Below, in pieces: positions 1-5,272 of a DNA stretch of 7,453 nucleotides. This stretch comes from Bacteroidota bacterium (GTDB lineage: Bacteria; Bacteroidota; Bacteroidia; B-17B0; Aurantibacillaceae). The first letter of the stretch is position 1. Every line of letters starts with the position of its first letter. The notes under the pieces are model-generated. The model had not been told where the DNA came from, did not search any database, and saw only the letters and a list, made by a program, of their open reading frames with translations. The DNA is taken from contig CANJJP010000070.1 in NCBI GenBank assembly GCA_947474485.1, forward strand, positions 1 through 7,453, given 5' to 3'. The translations under genes were made by a program, and so were the position numbers.

Positions 1-934
1 CTTTCATTGCAGCTTCTACAATGTTGCTTGTATCTAATCCATATTTTGTCATTAATTCATCAGGTGTTCCGCTTTCTCCAAAGCTATCGTTTACAGCGAC
101 ATACTCTTGCGGGTAAGGTGTATTTTGCGCAAGTAATTGTGCAATACTGTCACCTAAACCACCATTACGTTGATGTTCTTCTGCAGTTACGACACATTTT
201 GTTTTTGCAACCGATGCTAAAATTGCATTTGCATCTAATGGTTTAATGGTGTGTATATTTATTACTTCAGCATTAATTCCTTTTGCAGCTAATTGCTCTG
301 CTGCTTCCAATGCTTTCCAAACCAAATGTCCGGTGGCAAAAATTGAAACATCAGTTCCTTCAATTAAATGCAATGCTTTACCAATTTCAAATTTTTGGTC
401 GGCCGAAGTAAAGTTAGGAACAGTTGGACGGCCGAAACGTAAATAAACAGGTCCGTGATGTTCTGCAATAGCAATTGTAGCAGCTTTTGTTTGATTATAA
501 TCGCAAGGGTTAATTACCGTCATTCCTGGTAGCATCTTCATTAAACCAATATCTTCCAATATTTGATGCGTTGCTCCATCTTCACCTAAAGTTAATCCAG
601 CATGCGATGCACAAATTTTCACGTTCTTATCGCTATAGGCAACCGACTGACGAATTTGGTCATACACGCGTCCTGTACTAAAGTTCGCAAATGTTCCAGT
701 AAAAGGAATTTTGCCGCCAATAGTTAAACCGGCTGCAATGCCAATCATATTAGCTTCTGCAATACCAACTTGAATAAATCGCTCGGGATGATTTTTTTTG
801 AAGTCATCCATTTTAAGTGATCCAATTAAATCGGCACAAAGTGCAACTACATTTGGATTTGTTTTTCCTAGTTCAGATAATCCTGCTCCAAAACCTGAGC
901 GTGTGTCTTTTTTTTCGGTGTATGTATATTTCAT
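1..934 (-). CDS. Transketolase, C-terminal subunit (3' end cut by window edge)
   Basis: This is the second half of a split transketolase. With the N-terminal subunit it moves two-carbon ketol units between sugar phosphates, using thiamine diphosphate, in the cytoplasmic non-oxidative pentose phosphate pathway. I translated it by hand from ATG 934-932, giving 311 codons with no stop before the window edge. Visible landmarks are GIAEANMIGIAAG (residues 58-70, with the Glu60 expected to activate the thiamine ring), TFANF (81-85), SHAGLTLGEDGATHQ (110-124) in the pyrimidine-binding domain, RFGRP (166-170), and a C-terminal transketolase domain from about residue 180 (ATGHLVWKALEAAEQL, EEHQRNGGLGDS). 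Such subunits are usually about 315-320 residues, so only a few residues should be missing. The start follows an A-rich stretch without a Shine-Dalgarno site, 18 bp after the VWA stop, so cotranscription with the VWA gene is likely. A 1-deoxyxylulose-phosphate synthase is less likely, because that enzyme is a single longer chain. Confidence 0.95.
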   Translation of the reverse strand, partial: MKYTYTEKKDTRSGFGAGLSELGKTNPNVVALCADLIGSLKMDDFKKNHPERFIQVGIAEANMIGIAAGLTIGGKIPFTGTFANFSTGRVYDQIRQSVAYSDKNVKICASHAGLTLGEDGATHQILEDIGLMKMLPGMTVINPCDYNQTKAATIAIAEHHGPVYLRFGRPTVPNFTSADQKFEIGKALHLIEGTDVSIFATGHLVWKALEAAEQLAAKGINAEVINIHTIKPLDANAILASVAKTKCVVTAEEHQRNGGLGDSIAQLLAQNTPYPQEYVAVNDSFGESGTPDELMTKYGLDTSNIVEAAMK

Positions 935-952
935 AATTTCTGGTGTTCTTTT

Positions 953-2383
953 TTAATAAAATTTTATGTTAGTTCCTTTTCCTGATTCAATTGTAAATTT
1001 GCTTTCTACAGTTTTTTCAGATTCTAATTGAGAGCGTAAACGAAATTCAGCTCTGTATTTTCCTGGTTGCAAAAACACAATTTCATTTTGTGCAGTGCTC
1101 CCAATATTGTAAACCCAAGTTAATTTATTCCCTTCGTCTAAATAAATGCTTCCAAAACCTTCTCCACCTTTAATGATTTGTAATTGTCCTGCTGAAGGTA
1201 TTTTTATTGTATTTGTTGTACTTTGTTTTATTTCTAAATCTTTCATTATGATCCTTGGTATCGTTATTATTTCCAAGTCGTATTTTCCAATTAAGTATTT
1301 TTCGGTTTTTCCTACTTCCTGAACATTTAATGTTTTTGAGTTTTTATTTTGACGAACAACACAACTGATATTTTTATTAGGCGAAGTTCCAACTAACTGT
1401 ACGTTCAAAAATCCTTGCCCCGCATCTATAGGAATTATATTGTGTTTTCCTTTTTCAATCGTAACATTTTCTTTTACAATTTCGGGAATGGTATGAACTA
1501 CAATTTTATATTTTAAATCTGGGTCTAAAACTAAGGTGTCGGGATTGCCTCTATGATTTAAAGTGTGCAAGTAATCGTATTTTATTTTACCAGTTGATTG
1601 CTCATAAAATGTCATGGTAACATCTGTTTCAGTAGGATTTTTTGTGATGTTGTTAAGATTAACTTGAACGGTAGTTTGACTCATGGCTTCAATCATTACC
1701 AGCTTCAATACATCTTTAAAATTGGCTTCGTTACTTACATCATAAAACTTACCCATACAACCAAACACATCTGCAAACTCAACATTAAGTCCAATACCAA
1801 TTACAAAAGGACGAAGAAAAATATTTTTGCTTTGCAATGCTTTTGAAACTGCGCATGGATCGCCACCGCACTCTTCAATTCCATCAGTAATTAAAATCAC
1901 CACGTTTCTTACTTTATCATCAACTGGGAAATCGGCAGCACATTCACCTAAAGAGTAGGCAATAGGAGTTGTGCCTGTAGGAGTTAATTTATTAATTCTA
2001 TCCTTAACTATTTTTGAGTTAGTTAATACAGGTGCAAATGCAACTTCTAATTTCGAATCTTCACAATTACGAACAGGTCTAAATGGTGTTTGATGTCCGT
2101 AGCAACGTAATGCAATTTCTAAATTTTTGGTGTTTTTTAAACTATCTAAAAACTCGCCCATTAATTTTTGTGCAACTTCAATTTTAATTCCTGTGTTCCA
2201 GCCGCCATACATGCTGTAGGAGTCATCAAAAATAAAAAGAATACGAGTTAGGGCATTAGGGTCGAACTTTTTTCCTGCAGTAAAATCCTTTGGATTATCT
2301 TTTTTTACTTGAGAGTTAACCTGCGCTTTTGATTGAAAAGAAAACAAAAAGGATACAAGAAACACCAAGCACGAAATGCTCAA
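953..2383 (-). CDS. Secreted von Willebrand factor type A (VWA) domain protein with C-terminal beta-rich repeats
   Basis: This is a probable exported, metal-binding adhesion or scaffold protein; its partner is unknown. From TTG 2383 it has 476 residues. Residues 1-20 form a hydrophobic signal segment with a likely signal peptidase I site after SKA (18-20). The VWA domain spans about 46-230. Its MIDAS motif is complete: D53-x-S55-x-S57 in FDDSYSM, T136-G-T-T-P, and D167 in ITDG, followed by EECGGDPC (170-177), a cysteine pair also seen in other bacterial VWA proteins. Residues 238-476 form three beta-rich repeats of about 76 residues, with equivalent tyrosines Y292, Y368 and Y443. There is no C-terminal membrane anchor and no obvious type IX sorting domain. 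No ATG is available: the in-frame ATG at 2449 is followed by a stop at 2431-2429. An ATT at 2425 would add MNFIKKTNWNSSLRL, giving the basic n-region that the TTG start lacks. Family and export are well supported; the exact start and the function are not. Confidence 0.85.
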   Translation of the reverse strand: MSISCLVFLVSFLFSFQSKAQVNSQVKKDNPKDFTAGKKFDPNALTRILFIFDDSYSMYGGWNTGIKIEVAQKLMGEFLDSLKNTKNLEIALRCYGHQTPFRPVRNCEDSKLEVAFAPVLTNSKIVKDRINKLTPTGTTPIAYSLGECAADFPVDDKVRNVVILITDGIEECGGDPCAVSKALQSKNIFLRPFVIGIGLNVEFADVFGCMGKFYDVSNEANFKDVLKLVMIEAMSQTTVQVNLNNITKNPTETDVTMTFYEQSTGKIKYDYLHTLNHRGNPDTLVLDPDLKYKIVVHTIPEIVKENVTIEKGKHNIIPIDAGQGFLNVQLVGTSPNKNISCVVRQNKNSKTLNVQEVGKTEKYLIGKYDLEIITIPRIIMKDLEIKQSTTNTIKIPSAGQLQIIKGGEGFGSIYLDEGNKLTWVYNIGSTAQNEIVFLQPGKYRAEFRLRSQLESEKTVESKFTIESGKGTNIKFY

Positions 2384-2415
2384 TCTTAAACTGCTATTCC
2401 AATTTGTTTTTTTGA

Positions 2416-2445
2416 TAAAATTAATTTTTTAATTCCTTACCTCAA
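2416..2445 (-). promoter_or_regulatory. Possible Bacteroidota-type promoter for the VWA gene
   Basis: On the minus strand there is TTG (2445-2443), a 19-base spacer, and TAATTTTA (2423-2416). The known Bacteroidota consensus is TTTG, 19-21 bases, TAnnTTTG. The -7 box differs from it only in the last base. If real, transcription would start near 2409, downstream of the alternative ATT start at 2425 but upstream of the TTG start at 2383. That would favour the TTG start. In such AT-rich DNA this match could be chance. Confidence 0.3.
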
Positions 2446-2463
2446 TCATACTTAATCCCAAAA

Positions 2464-2486
2464 GTCAGGCTAAGCCTGTCGAAGCC
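2464..2486 (-). repeat. Stop-codon-abutting palindromic repeat, copy 1 (after tktN)
   Basis: This is a 23-bp element. On the minus strand it starts with GGCTTCGACAGGC directly after the TGA of the transketolase N gene and ends with AGCCTGAC. It matches the copy at 7136-7158 at 20 of 23 positions; differences are at element positions 8, 11 and 15. CAGGCT-T-AGCCTG is a perfect 6+6 inverted repeat, and TTTT follows the element on the transcript. The copy could therefore act as a weak intrinsic terminator or as a 3'-end-stabilising hairpin between tktN and the VWA gene. Short palindromic elements with a similar TTCGACARGCTCAGCCTGAC core are, from memory, common in Bacteroidota genomes; I could not check this. 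Confidence 0.75.
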
Positions 2487-3335
2487 TCAATAGTCACCTA
2501 AAGTCTCCTCATTTTGAGCCAGCGCTTTAGCTAATTGTTCATCGTTAGGAGCAGATCCATGCCATTTGTGCGTTCCCATCATATAGTCCACACCATGACC
2601 CATTTCGGTTTTTAATATTATAACGACAGGTTTACCTTTTGCTACATGAGTTTTTGCTGTATTTAAACCTTTTAACACTTCTTCCATTTCATTTCCTTTA
2701 TTTACTTCAAGCACATCCCAGCCAAAAGCTTCGAATTTTGCTCTCAAGTTTCCTAAAGAAAGAACAACTTCAGTATCACCATCAATTTGACGGCCATTGT
2801 AATCAATTGTTGCAATGTAGTTATCTACTTTATTAGCAGCAGCAAACATTGCAGCTTCCCATATTTGCCCCTCTTGTAATTCTCCATCACCATGCAAAGA
2901 GTACACCAAAGTATTATCTCCGTTCATTTTCTTAGCCAATGCAGCTCCAATAGCCACGCTCATTCCTTGCCCTAGCGAGCCACTAGCAATTCGAACACCC
3001 GGAAGATGGTCGTGAGTAGTCGGATGTCCTTGTAAACGAGTGTTTAGTTTACGGAATGTAGCTAGTTCTTTTACTGGGAAATAACCTGAATGCGCTAAAA
3101 CGCTATAAAATACTGGGGAAATATGTCCATTACTTAAAAAGAAAAGGTCGTCGCCCTTCCCGTCCATGTTCCAATTTTTAGGATCATGCTTTAAAACATC
3201 GAAATAAAGAGCTACTAAATATTCGGTACAACCCAATGAACCACCCGGGTGACCCGAGCTCACTGCGTGAACCATTCTAACTATATCTCGTCTAACTTGT
3301 GTGCAAACTTTGTTTAAATGCGCTGTATCTGCCAT
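2487..3335 (-). CDS. Transketolase, N-terminal (thiamine diphosphate-binding) subunit
   Basis: This is the first half of a split transketolase and supplies the diphosphate- and Mg-binding half of the active site; the other half comes from the gene at 1-934. It has 282 residues, the usual length for this subunit. Landmarks are SGHPGGSLG (27-35), SNGHISP (68-74), LQGHP (101-105), ASGSLGQG (117-124), the thiamine diphosphate motif GDGELQEGQIWEA (149-161) ending at IDYN (177-180, Mg-binding N180), EMGHGV (244-249) and HKWHG (256-260). The histidines expected around the cofactor and substrate are present. The ATG start is immediately upstream of the conserved N-terminal region, and a -7 promoter box lies 18 bases further up. 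The stop TGA directly abuts a palindromic repeat. The gene is divergent from ychF. Downstream on the same strand, a VWA gene separates it from its partner subunit, which is unusual because the two halves are normally adjacent. Confidence 0.95.
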   Translation of the reverse strand: MADTAHLNKVCTQVRRDIVRMVHAVSSGHPGGSLGCTEYLVALYFDVLKHDPKNWNMDGKGDDLFFLSNGHISPVFYSVLAHSGYFPVKELATFRKLNTRLQGHPTTHDHLPGVRIASGSLGQGMSVAIGAALAKKMNGDNTLVYSLHGDGELQEGQIWEAAMFAAANKVDNYIATIDYNGRQIDGDTEVVLSLGNLRAKFEAFGWDVLEVNKGNEMEEVLKGLNTAKTHVAKGKPVVIILKTEMGHGVDYMMGTHKWHGSAPNDEQLAKALAQNEETLGDY

Positions 3336-3352
3336 AAATAGTGTATTTTGTG

Positions 3353-3360
3353 CAAAAGTA
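3353..3360 (-). promoter_or_regulatory. -7 promoter box for tktN
   Basis: On the minus strand TACTTTTG (3360-3353) matches the Bacteroidota -7 consensus TAnnTTTG exactly and lies 18 bases upstream of the tktN ATG. This implies a very short leader. No TTG is found at the expected 19-21 base distance upstream, so the -33 element is weak or absent. Confidence 0.5.
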
Positions 3361-3420
3361 CTATTAATAGTTGGTAGGCTTTTTTCTTGTTAATAAAGAA
3401 CTTGTTATGTTAAAAACTAT

Positions 3421-3439
3421 GTTCATTCAAAGTATGAAC
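3421..3439. promoter_or_regulatory. Palindrome in the divergent tktN/ychF promoter region
   Basis: GTTCAT (3421-3426) and ATGAAC (3434-3439) form a perfect 6-bp inverted repeat around a 7-base spacer. It lies upstream of both presumed promoters, about 28 bp from the ychF-side -7 box. The position would suit a regulator-binding site acting on either gene, but the arms are short and no regulator can be named. Confidence 0.25.
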
Positions 3440-3466
3440 AAGGTCGCAAAAACGTGATTGCATTAG

Positions 3467-3474
3467 TATATTTG
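3467..3474 (+). promoter_or_regulatory. -7 promoter box for ychF
   Basis: TATATTTG matches the Bacteroidota -7 consensus TAnnTTTG exactly. The expected -33 region (about 3442-3447, GGTCGC) holds no TTG, only the near match TCG. Transcription would begin near 3481, giving a leader of about 64 bases that contains the stem-loop at 3492-3525. Confidence 0.5.
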
Positions 3475-3491
3475 CAGGTTTTAAATTAGGT

Positions 3492-3525
3492 TTAGACGGT
3501 ACGCTAACAAAAAAGTACCGTTTAA
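3492..3525 (+). promoter_or_regulatory. Stem-loop in the presumed ychF leader
   Basis: TTAGACGGTAC (3492-3502) pairs with GTACCGTTTAA (3515-3525) over 11 positions: seven uninterrupted pairs next to the loop, one G-U wobble, then three A-U pairs. The loop has 12 bases and contains AAAAAA. The structure ends 19 bases before the ychF ATG and would lie inside the transcript if the -7 box at 3467-3474 is used. No T-run follows, so it is not a standard terminator. It could be an RNA regulatory hairpin, a protein-binding site or a stabilising 5' structure. Confidence 0.4.
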
Positions 3526-3544
3526 CCACTAAACTATTGAATTT

Positions 3545-4645
3545 ATGGCTTTAAAATGTGGAATTGTTGGGTTGCCAAATGTCGGGAAATCAACCCTTTT
3601 TAACTGTTTAAGTAATGCAAAGGCTCAAGCTGCGAACTTTCCTTTTTGCACCATCGATCCTAATGTTGGTACAATCACTGTTCCTGATGAGCGTTTAAAT
3701 AGATTGGCAGAATTTGTAAAACCTCAAAATATATTACCAACTACGGTTGAAATAGTTGATATTGCTGGTTTAGTAAAAGGGGCAAGTAAAGGTGAAGGCT
3801 TAGGAAATAAGTTTTTAGGAAATATAAGAGAGTGTAATGCTATTTTGCATGTACTTCGTTGTTTTGATGATCCAAACGTTGTTCACGTTGATGGTTCGGT
3901 TAACCCAGTGCGTGATAAAGAAATCATTGATACTGAACTTCAATTAAAAGACCTTGAAAGTGTTGAGGCTAAAATGAAGAAGTTCGAAAAAATCGCAAAA
4001 GCAGGTGCTGATAAAGAAGCAGTGAAAACATATAACACACTTCAAAAAGTAAAAAACACCTTGGAGAGCGGACAATCGGCAAGAGCTGCAGTACTTGAAG
4101 AAAATGAACTTCCTTATTTAGATGATTTGCATTTGCTTACTATTAAGCCAGTAATGTACGTATGTAACGTAGATGAAGCTTCTGCAAAAACTGGAAATGA
4201 ATATGTAGAGAAAGTAAGAGAAGCTGTTAAAAATGAAGGTGCTGAAATTCTTGTTATTACTGCGCAAATGGAAAGTGAAATTGCTTCTTTAGAAACATAC
4301 GAAGAAAAACAAATGTTCCTTGCTGAGATGGGATTAGAAGAGCCAGGTGTAAACAAACTAATTAAGTTCGCCTATAAATTATTGGATTTACAAACTTATT
4401 TCACTGCAGGTGTTAAAGAAGTACGTGCTTGGACTATTACACGCGGAATGAAAGCTCCTGAAGCTGCAGGTGTTATTCACACTGATTTTACAAAAGGATT
4501 TATCAAAGCTGAAGTTATTGCTTACAACGACTTCATTACTTTAGGTTCGGAATCAGCTTGTAGAGACGCAGGTAAATTACGAATTGAAGGAAAAGAGTAT
4601 ACTGTTGCTGATGGTGATGTGATGCATTTTAGATTTAACGTATAA
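3545..4645 (+). CDS. ychF: Redox-regulated ATPase YchF/OLA1 (Obg-family P-loop protein)
   Basis: YchF is a cytoplasmic ribosome-associated ATPase linked to translation and the oxidative stress response. The protein has 366 residues, almost the same as the E. coli one (363), and aligns with it from end to end. Visible parts are the G1 loop GLPNVGKST (9-17), the G3 motif DIAG (72-75) followed by LVKGASKGEGLGN, and NVDE (208-211) in place of the GTPase motif NKxD, which is the change that gives this family ATP specificity. A coiled-coil insert lies at about 130-190, and the TGS domain starts near 282 (LQTYFTAGVKEVRAWT) and runs to the end. Cys5 and Cys35 (NFPFC), conserved in E. coli and linked to redox control, are both present, as is His114 of the catalytic region. 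The first ATG gives the family's normal N-terminus. Downstream it is separated from parE by the four-helix-bundle cassette, whose left inverted repeat begins on the base after this stop. Confidence 0.97.
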   Translation: MALKCGIVGLPNVGKSTLFNCLSNAKAQAANFPFCTIDPNVGTITVPDERLNRLAEFVKPQNILPTTVEIVDIAGLVKGASKGEGLGNKFLGNIRECNAILHVLRCFDDPNVVHVDGSVNPVRDKEIIDTELQLKDLESVEAKMKKFEKIAKAGADKEAVKTYNTLQKVKNTLESGQSARAAVLEENELPYLDDLHLLTIKPVMYVCNVDEASAKTGNEYVEKVREAVKNEGAEILVITAQMESEIASLETYEEKQMFLAEMGLEEPGVNKLIKFAYKLLDLQTYFTAGVKEVRAWTITRGMKAPEAAGVIHTDFTKGFIKAEVIAYNDFITLGSESACRDAGKLRIEGKEYTVADGDVMHFRFNV

Positions 4646-4665
4646 TTTATTTCTGGTTTCTAGTT
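4646..4665 (+). repeat. Left terminal inverted repeat of the four-helix-bundle cassette
   Basis: TTTATTTCTGGTTTCTAGTT is the reverse complement of 5250-5269 with a single mismatch. The left copy starts with no gap after the ychF stop codon. Confidence 0.75.
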
Positions 4666-4686
4666 CGGATAACGTTAAACCAGAAA
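4650..4686 (+). terminator. Hairpin downstream of ychF, possible terminator or processing site
   Basis: TTTCTGGTTT (4650-4659) and AAACCAGAAA (4677-4686) are perfectly complementary over 10 bases with a 17-base loop. It is the first structure after the ychF stop. No T-run follows, so as an intrinsic terminator it is poor. It competes with the longer pairing between the left end and the right end at 5250-5269. Confidence 0.3.
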
Positions 4687-4727
4687 CTATGAAGCGAAAA
4701 TGAATATTTGTTGTTATAGTAAAATTT

Positions 4728-4766
4728 AACTAGAAACTAGGAACAAGAAATAGATAAACCAGAAAT
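4728..4766 (+). repeat. Left direct-repeat module flanking the four-helix-bundle gene
   Basis: This holds AACTAGAAAC (4728-4737) and AACCAGAAAT (4757-4766), with AGGAAC between them (4739-4744). The same two 10-mers occur in the same order downstream of the gene at 5236-5245 and 5257-5266. A further AACCAGAAAC lies at 4678-4687. Confidence 0.6.
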
Positions 4767-4773
4767 AGCAGGA

Positions 4774-5202
4774 ATGGCAACGATAAGGAAATTTGAAGAT
4801 TTAGAGATTTGGCAATTAGCTAGAGAATTGAATTTGGAGATTTTCCCCATATTGGAAAAGTTGCATGAGTTAAGAATGTTTGAATTAAAAAATCAGTTAG
4901 AAAGGTCAGCTGGTTCGGTTATGGATAACATTGCTGAAGGATATGAAAGAGATGGAACAAGAGAGTTTATACAGTTTTTAGCTATCTCAAAAGGGTCGCT
5001 AGGAGAAGTAAGATCACAATTGTATAGAGCAATGGATAGAAAAGTAATTGACGCAGAGAGAAATAATTATTTACAAGAAAAGTGTTTAACACTAGCATCA
5101 AAAATTGCAAAATTTATAACCTATTTAAACAACTCAGACATGAGAGGTAACAAGTTTAAAAAAGATAGTAAATTACAAATAATTTCAAGTAAGGATTTGT
5201 AA
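4774..5202 (+). CDS. Four-helix-bundle protein (S23 / 23S rRNA-intervening-sequence protein family)
   Basis: This small cytoplasmic helical protein belongs to the family first described from open reading frames within intervening sequences of 23S rRNA. Members are also related to the accessory protein (Avd) of diversity-generating retroelements, but no reverse transcriptase or variable repeat is present here. It has 142 residues. The family's hallmarks are clear: FEDLEIWQLARELN (7-20), LKNQLERSAGSV (38-49), DNIAEGYER (51-59), EFIQFLAISKGSLGEVRSQL (64-83), and a fourth helix to about residue 119. The final 23 residues (from SDMRGNKFKK) form a basic tail beyond the usual 115-125 residue length. 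The molecular function of stand-alone members is not established; RNA binding is a reasonable guess from the rRNA association. The gene lies between ychF and parE inside an inverted-repeat pair and seems unrelated to either neighbour. The ATG precedes the conserved motif by six residues, as is usual. Confidence 0.93.
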   Translation: MATIRKFEDLEIWQLARELNLEIFPILEKLHELRMFELKNQLERSAGSVMDNIAEGYERDGTREFIQFLAISKGSLGEVRSQLYRAMDRKVIDAERNNYLQEKCLTLASKIAKFITYLNNSDMRGNKFKKDSKLQIISSKDL

Positions 5203-5221
5203 TCAAATTCAAAGAATAAAA

Positions 5222-5269
5222 AACAAGGAACGAGGAACTAGAAACCTCCAACCAGAAACCAGAAATAAA
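5222..5269 (+). repeat. Right repeat block and right terminal inverted repeat
   Basis: The block contains AAGGAACGAGGAAC followed by AACTAGAAAC (5236-5245), AACCAGAAAC (5250-5259) and AACCAGAAAT (5257-5266). Bases 5250-5269 form the right terminal inverted repeat, complementary to 4646-4665 at 19 of 20 positions. The block fills nearly all of the 70-bp gap before parE, so the parE translation-initiation region lies against the repeat. Confidence 0.65.
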
Positions 5270-5272
5270 AAA

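Larger units (their letters stand above)
4646..5269 (+). mobile_element. Putative cassette: four-helix-bundle gene enclosed by 20-bp terminal inverted repeats
   Basis: The segment begins on the base after the ychF stop and ends 3 bp before the parE ATG. Its left end (4646-4665) and the reverse complement of its right end (5250-5269) match at 19 of 20 positions; only base 17 differs (A versus G). The enclosed gene belongs to the family first found inside intervening sequences of 23S rRNA, which also have complementary ends. There is no transposase, and no clear target-site duplication outside the ends, so any movement would depend on functions from elsewhere. The inverted repeats and gene are seen directly; mobility is inferred. 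Confidence 0.55.

Noticed and set aside
7..446. Plus-strand open frames of 79 and 66 codons
   Set aside because: They lie entirely antisense to the well-supported transketolase C-terminal subunit, and their translations have no recognisable protein features.
1598..1846. Plus-strand 82-codon frame antisense to the VWA gene
   Set aside because: The opposite strand carries a clear VWA domain across this stretch; the antisense product is low-complexity and unlike any family I know.
2369..2383. LSISC at the VWA N-terminus as a lipoprotein lipobox
   Set aside because: The cysteine precedes the hydrophobic core rather than following it, and the -3 residue is Ser; a signal peptidase I site after SKA fits better.
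2639..2836. Plus-strand 65-codon frame antisense to tktN
   Set aside because: It is a shadow of the conserved transketolase sequence.
4114..4356. Minus-strand 80-codon frame within ychF
   Set aside because: It is antisense to the conserved YchF coding sequence and has no features of its own.
4774..5202. A diversity-generating retroelement based on the Avd-like protein
   Set aside because: No reverse transcriptase, template repeat or variable repeat is present; the protein fits the stand-alone S23 family.
4728..5266. A CRISPR array formed by the repeated 10-mers
   Set aside because: The units are only about 10 bases, unevenly spaced, and flank a gene; there are no regular spacers and no cas genes.
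4643..5272. Target-site duplication flanking the four-helix-bundle cassette
   Set aside because: Bases outside the inverted repeats are TAA on the left and AAA on the right, too short and too biased to count as a duplication.
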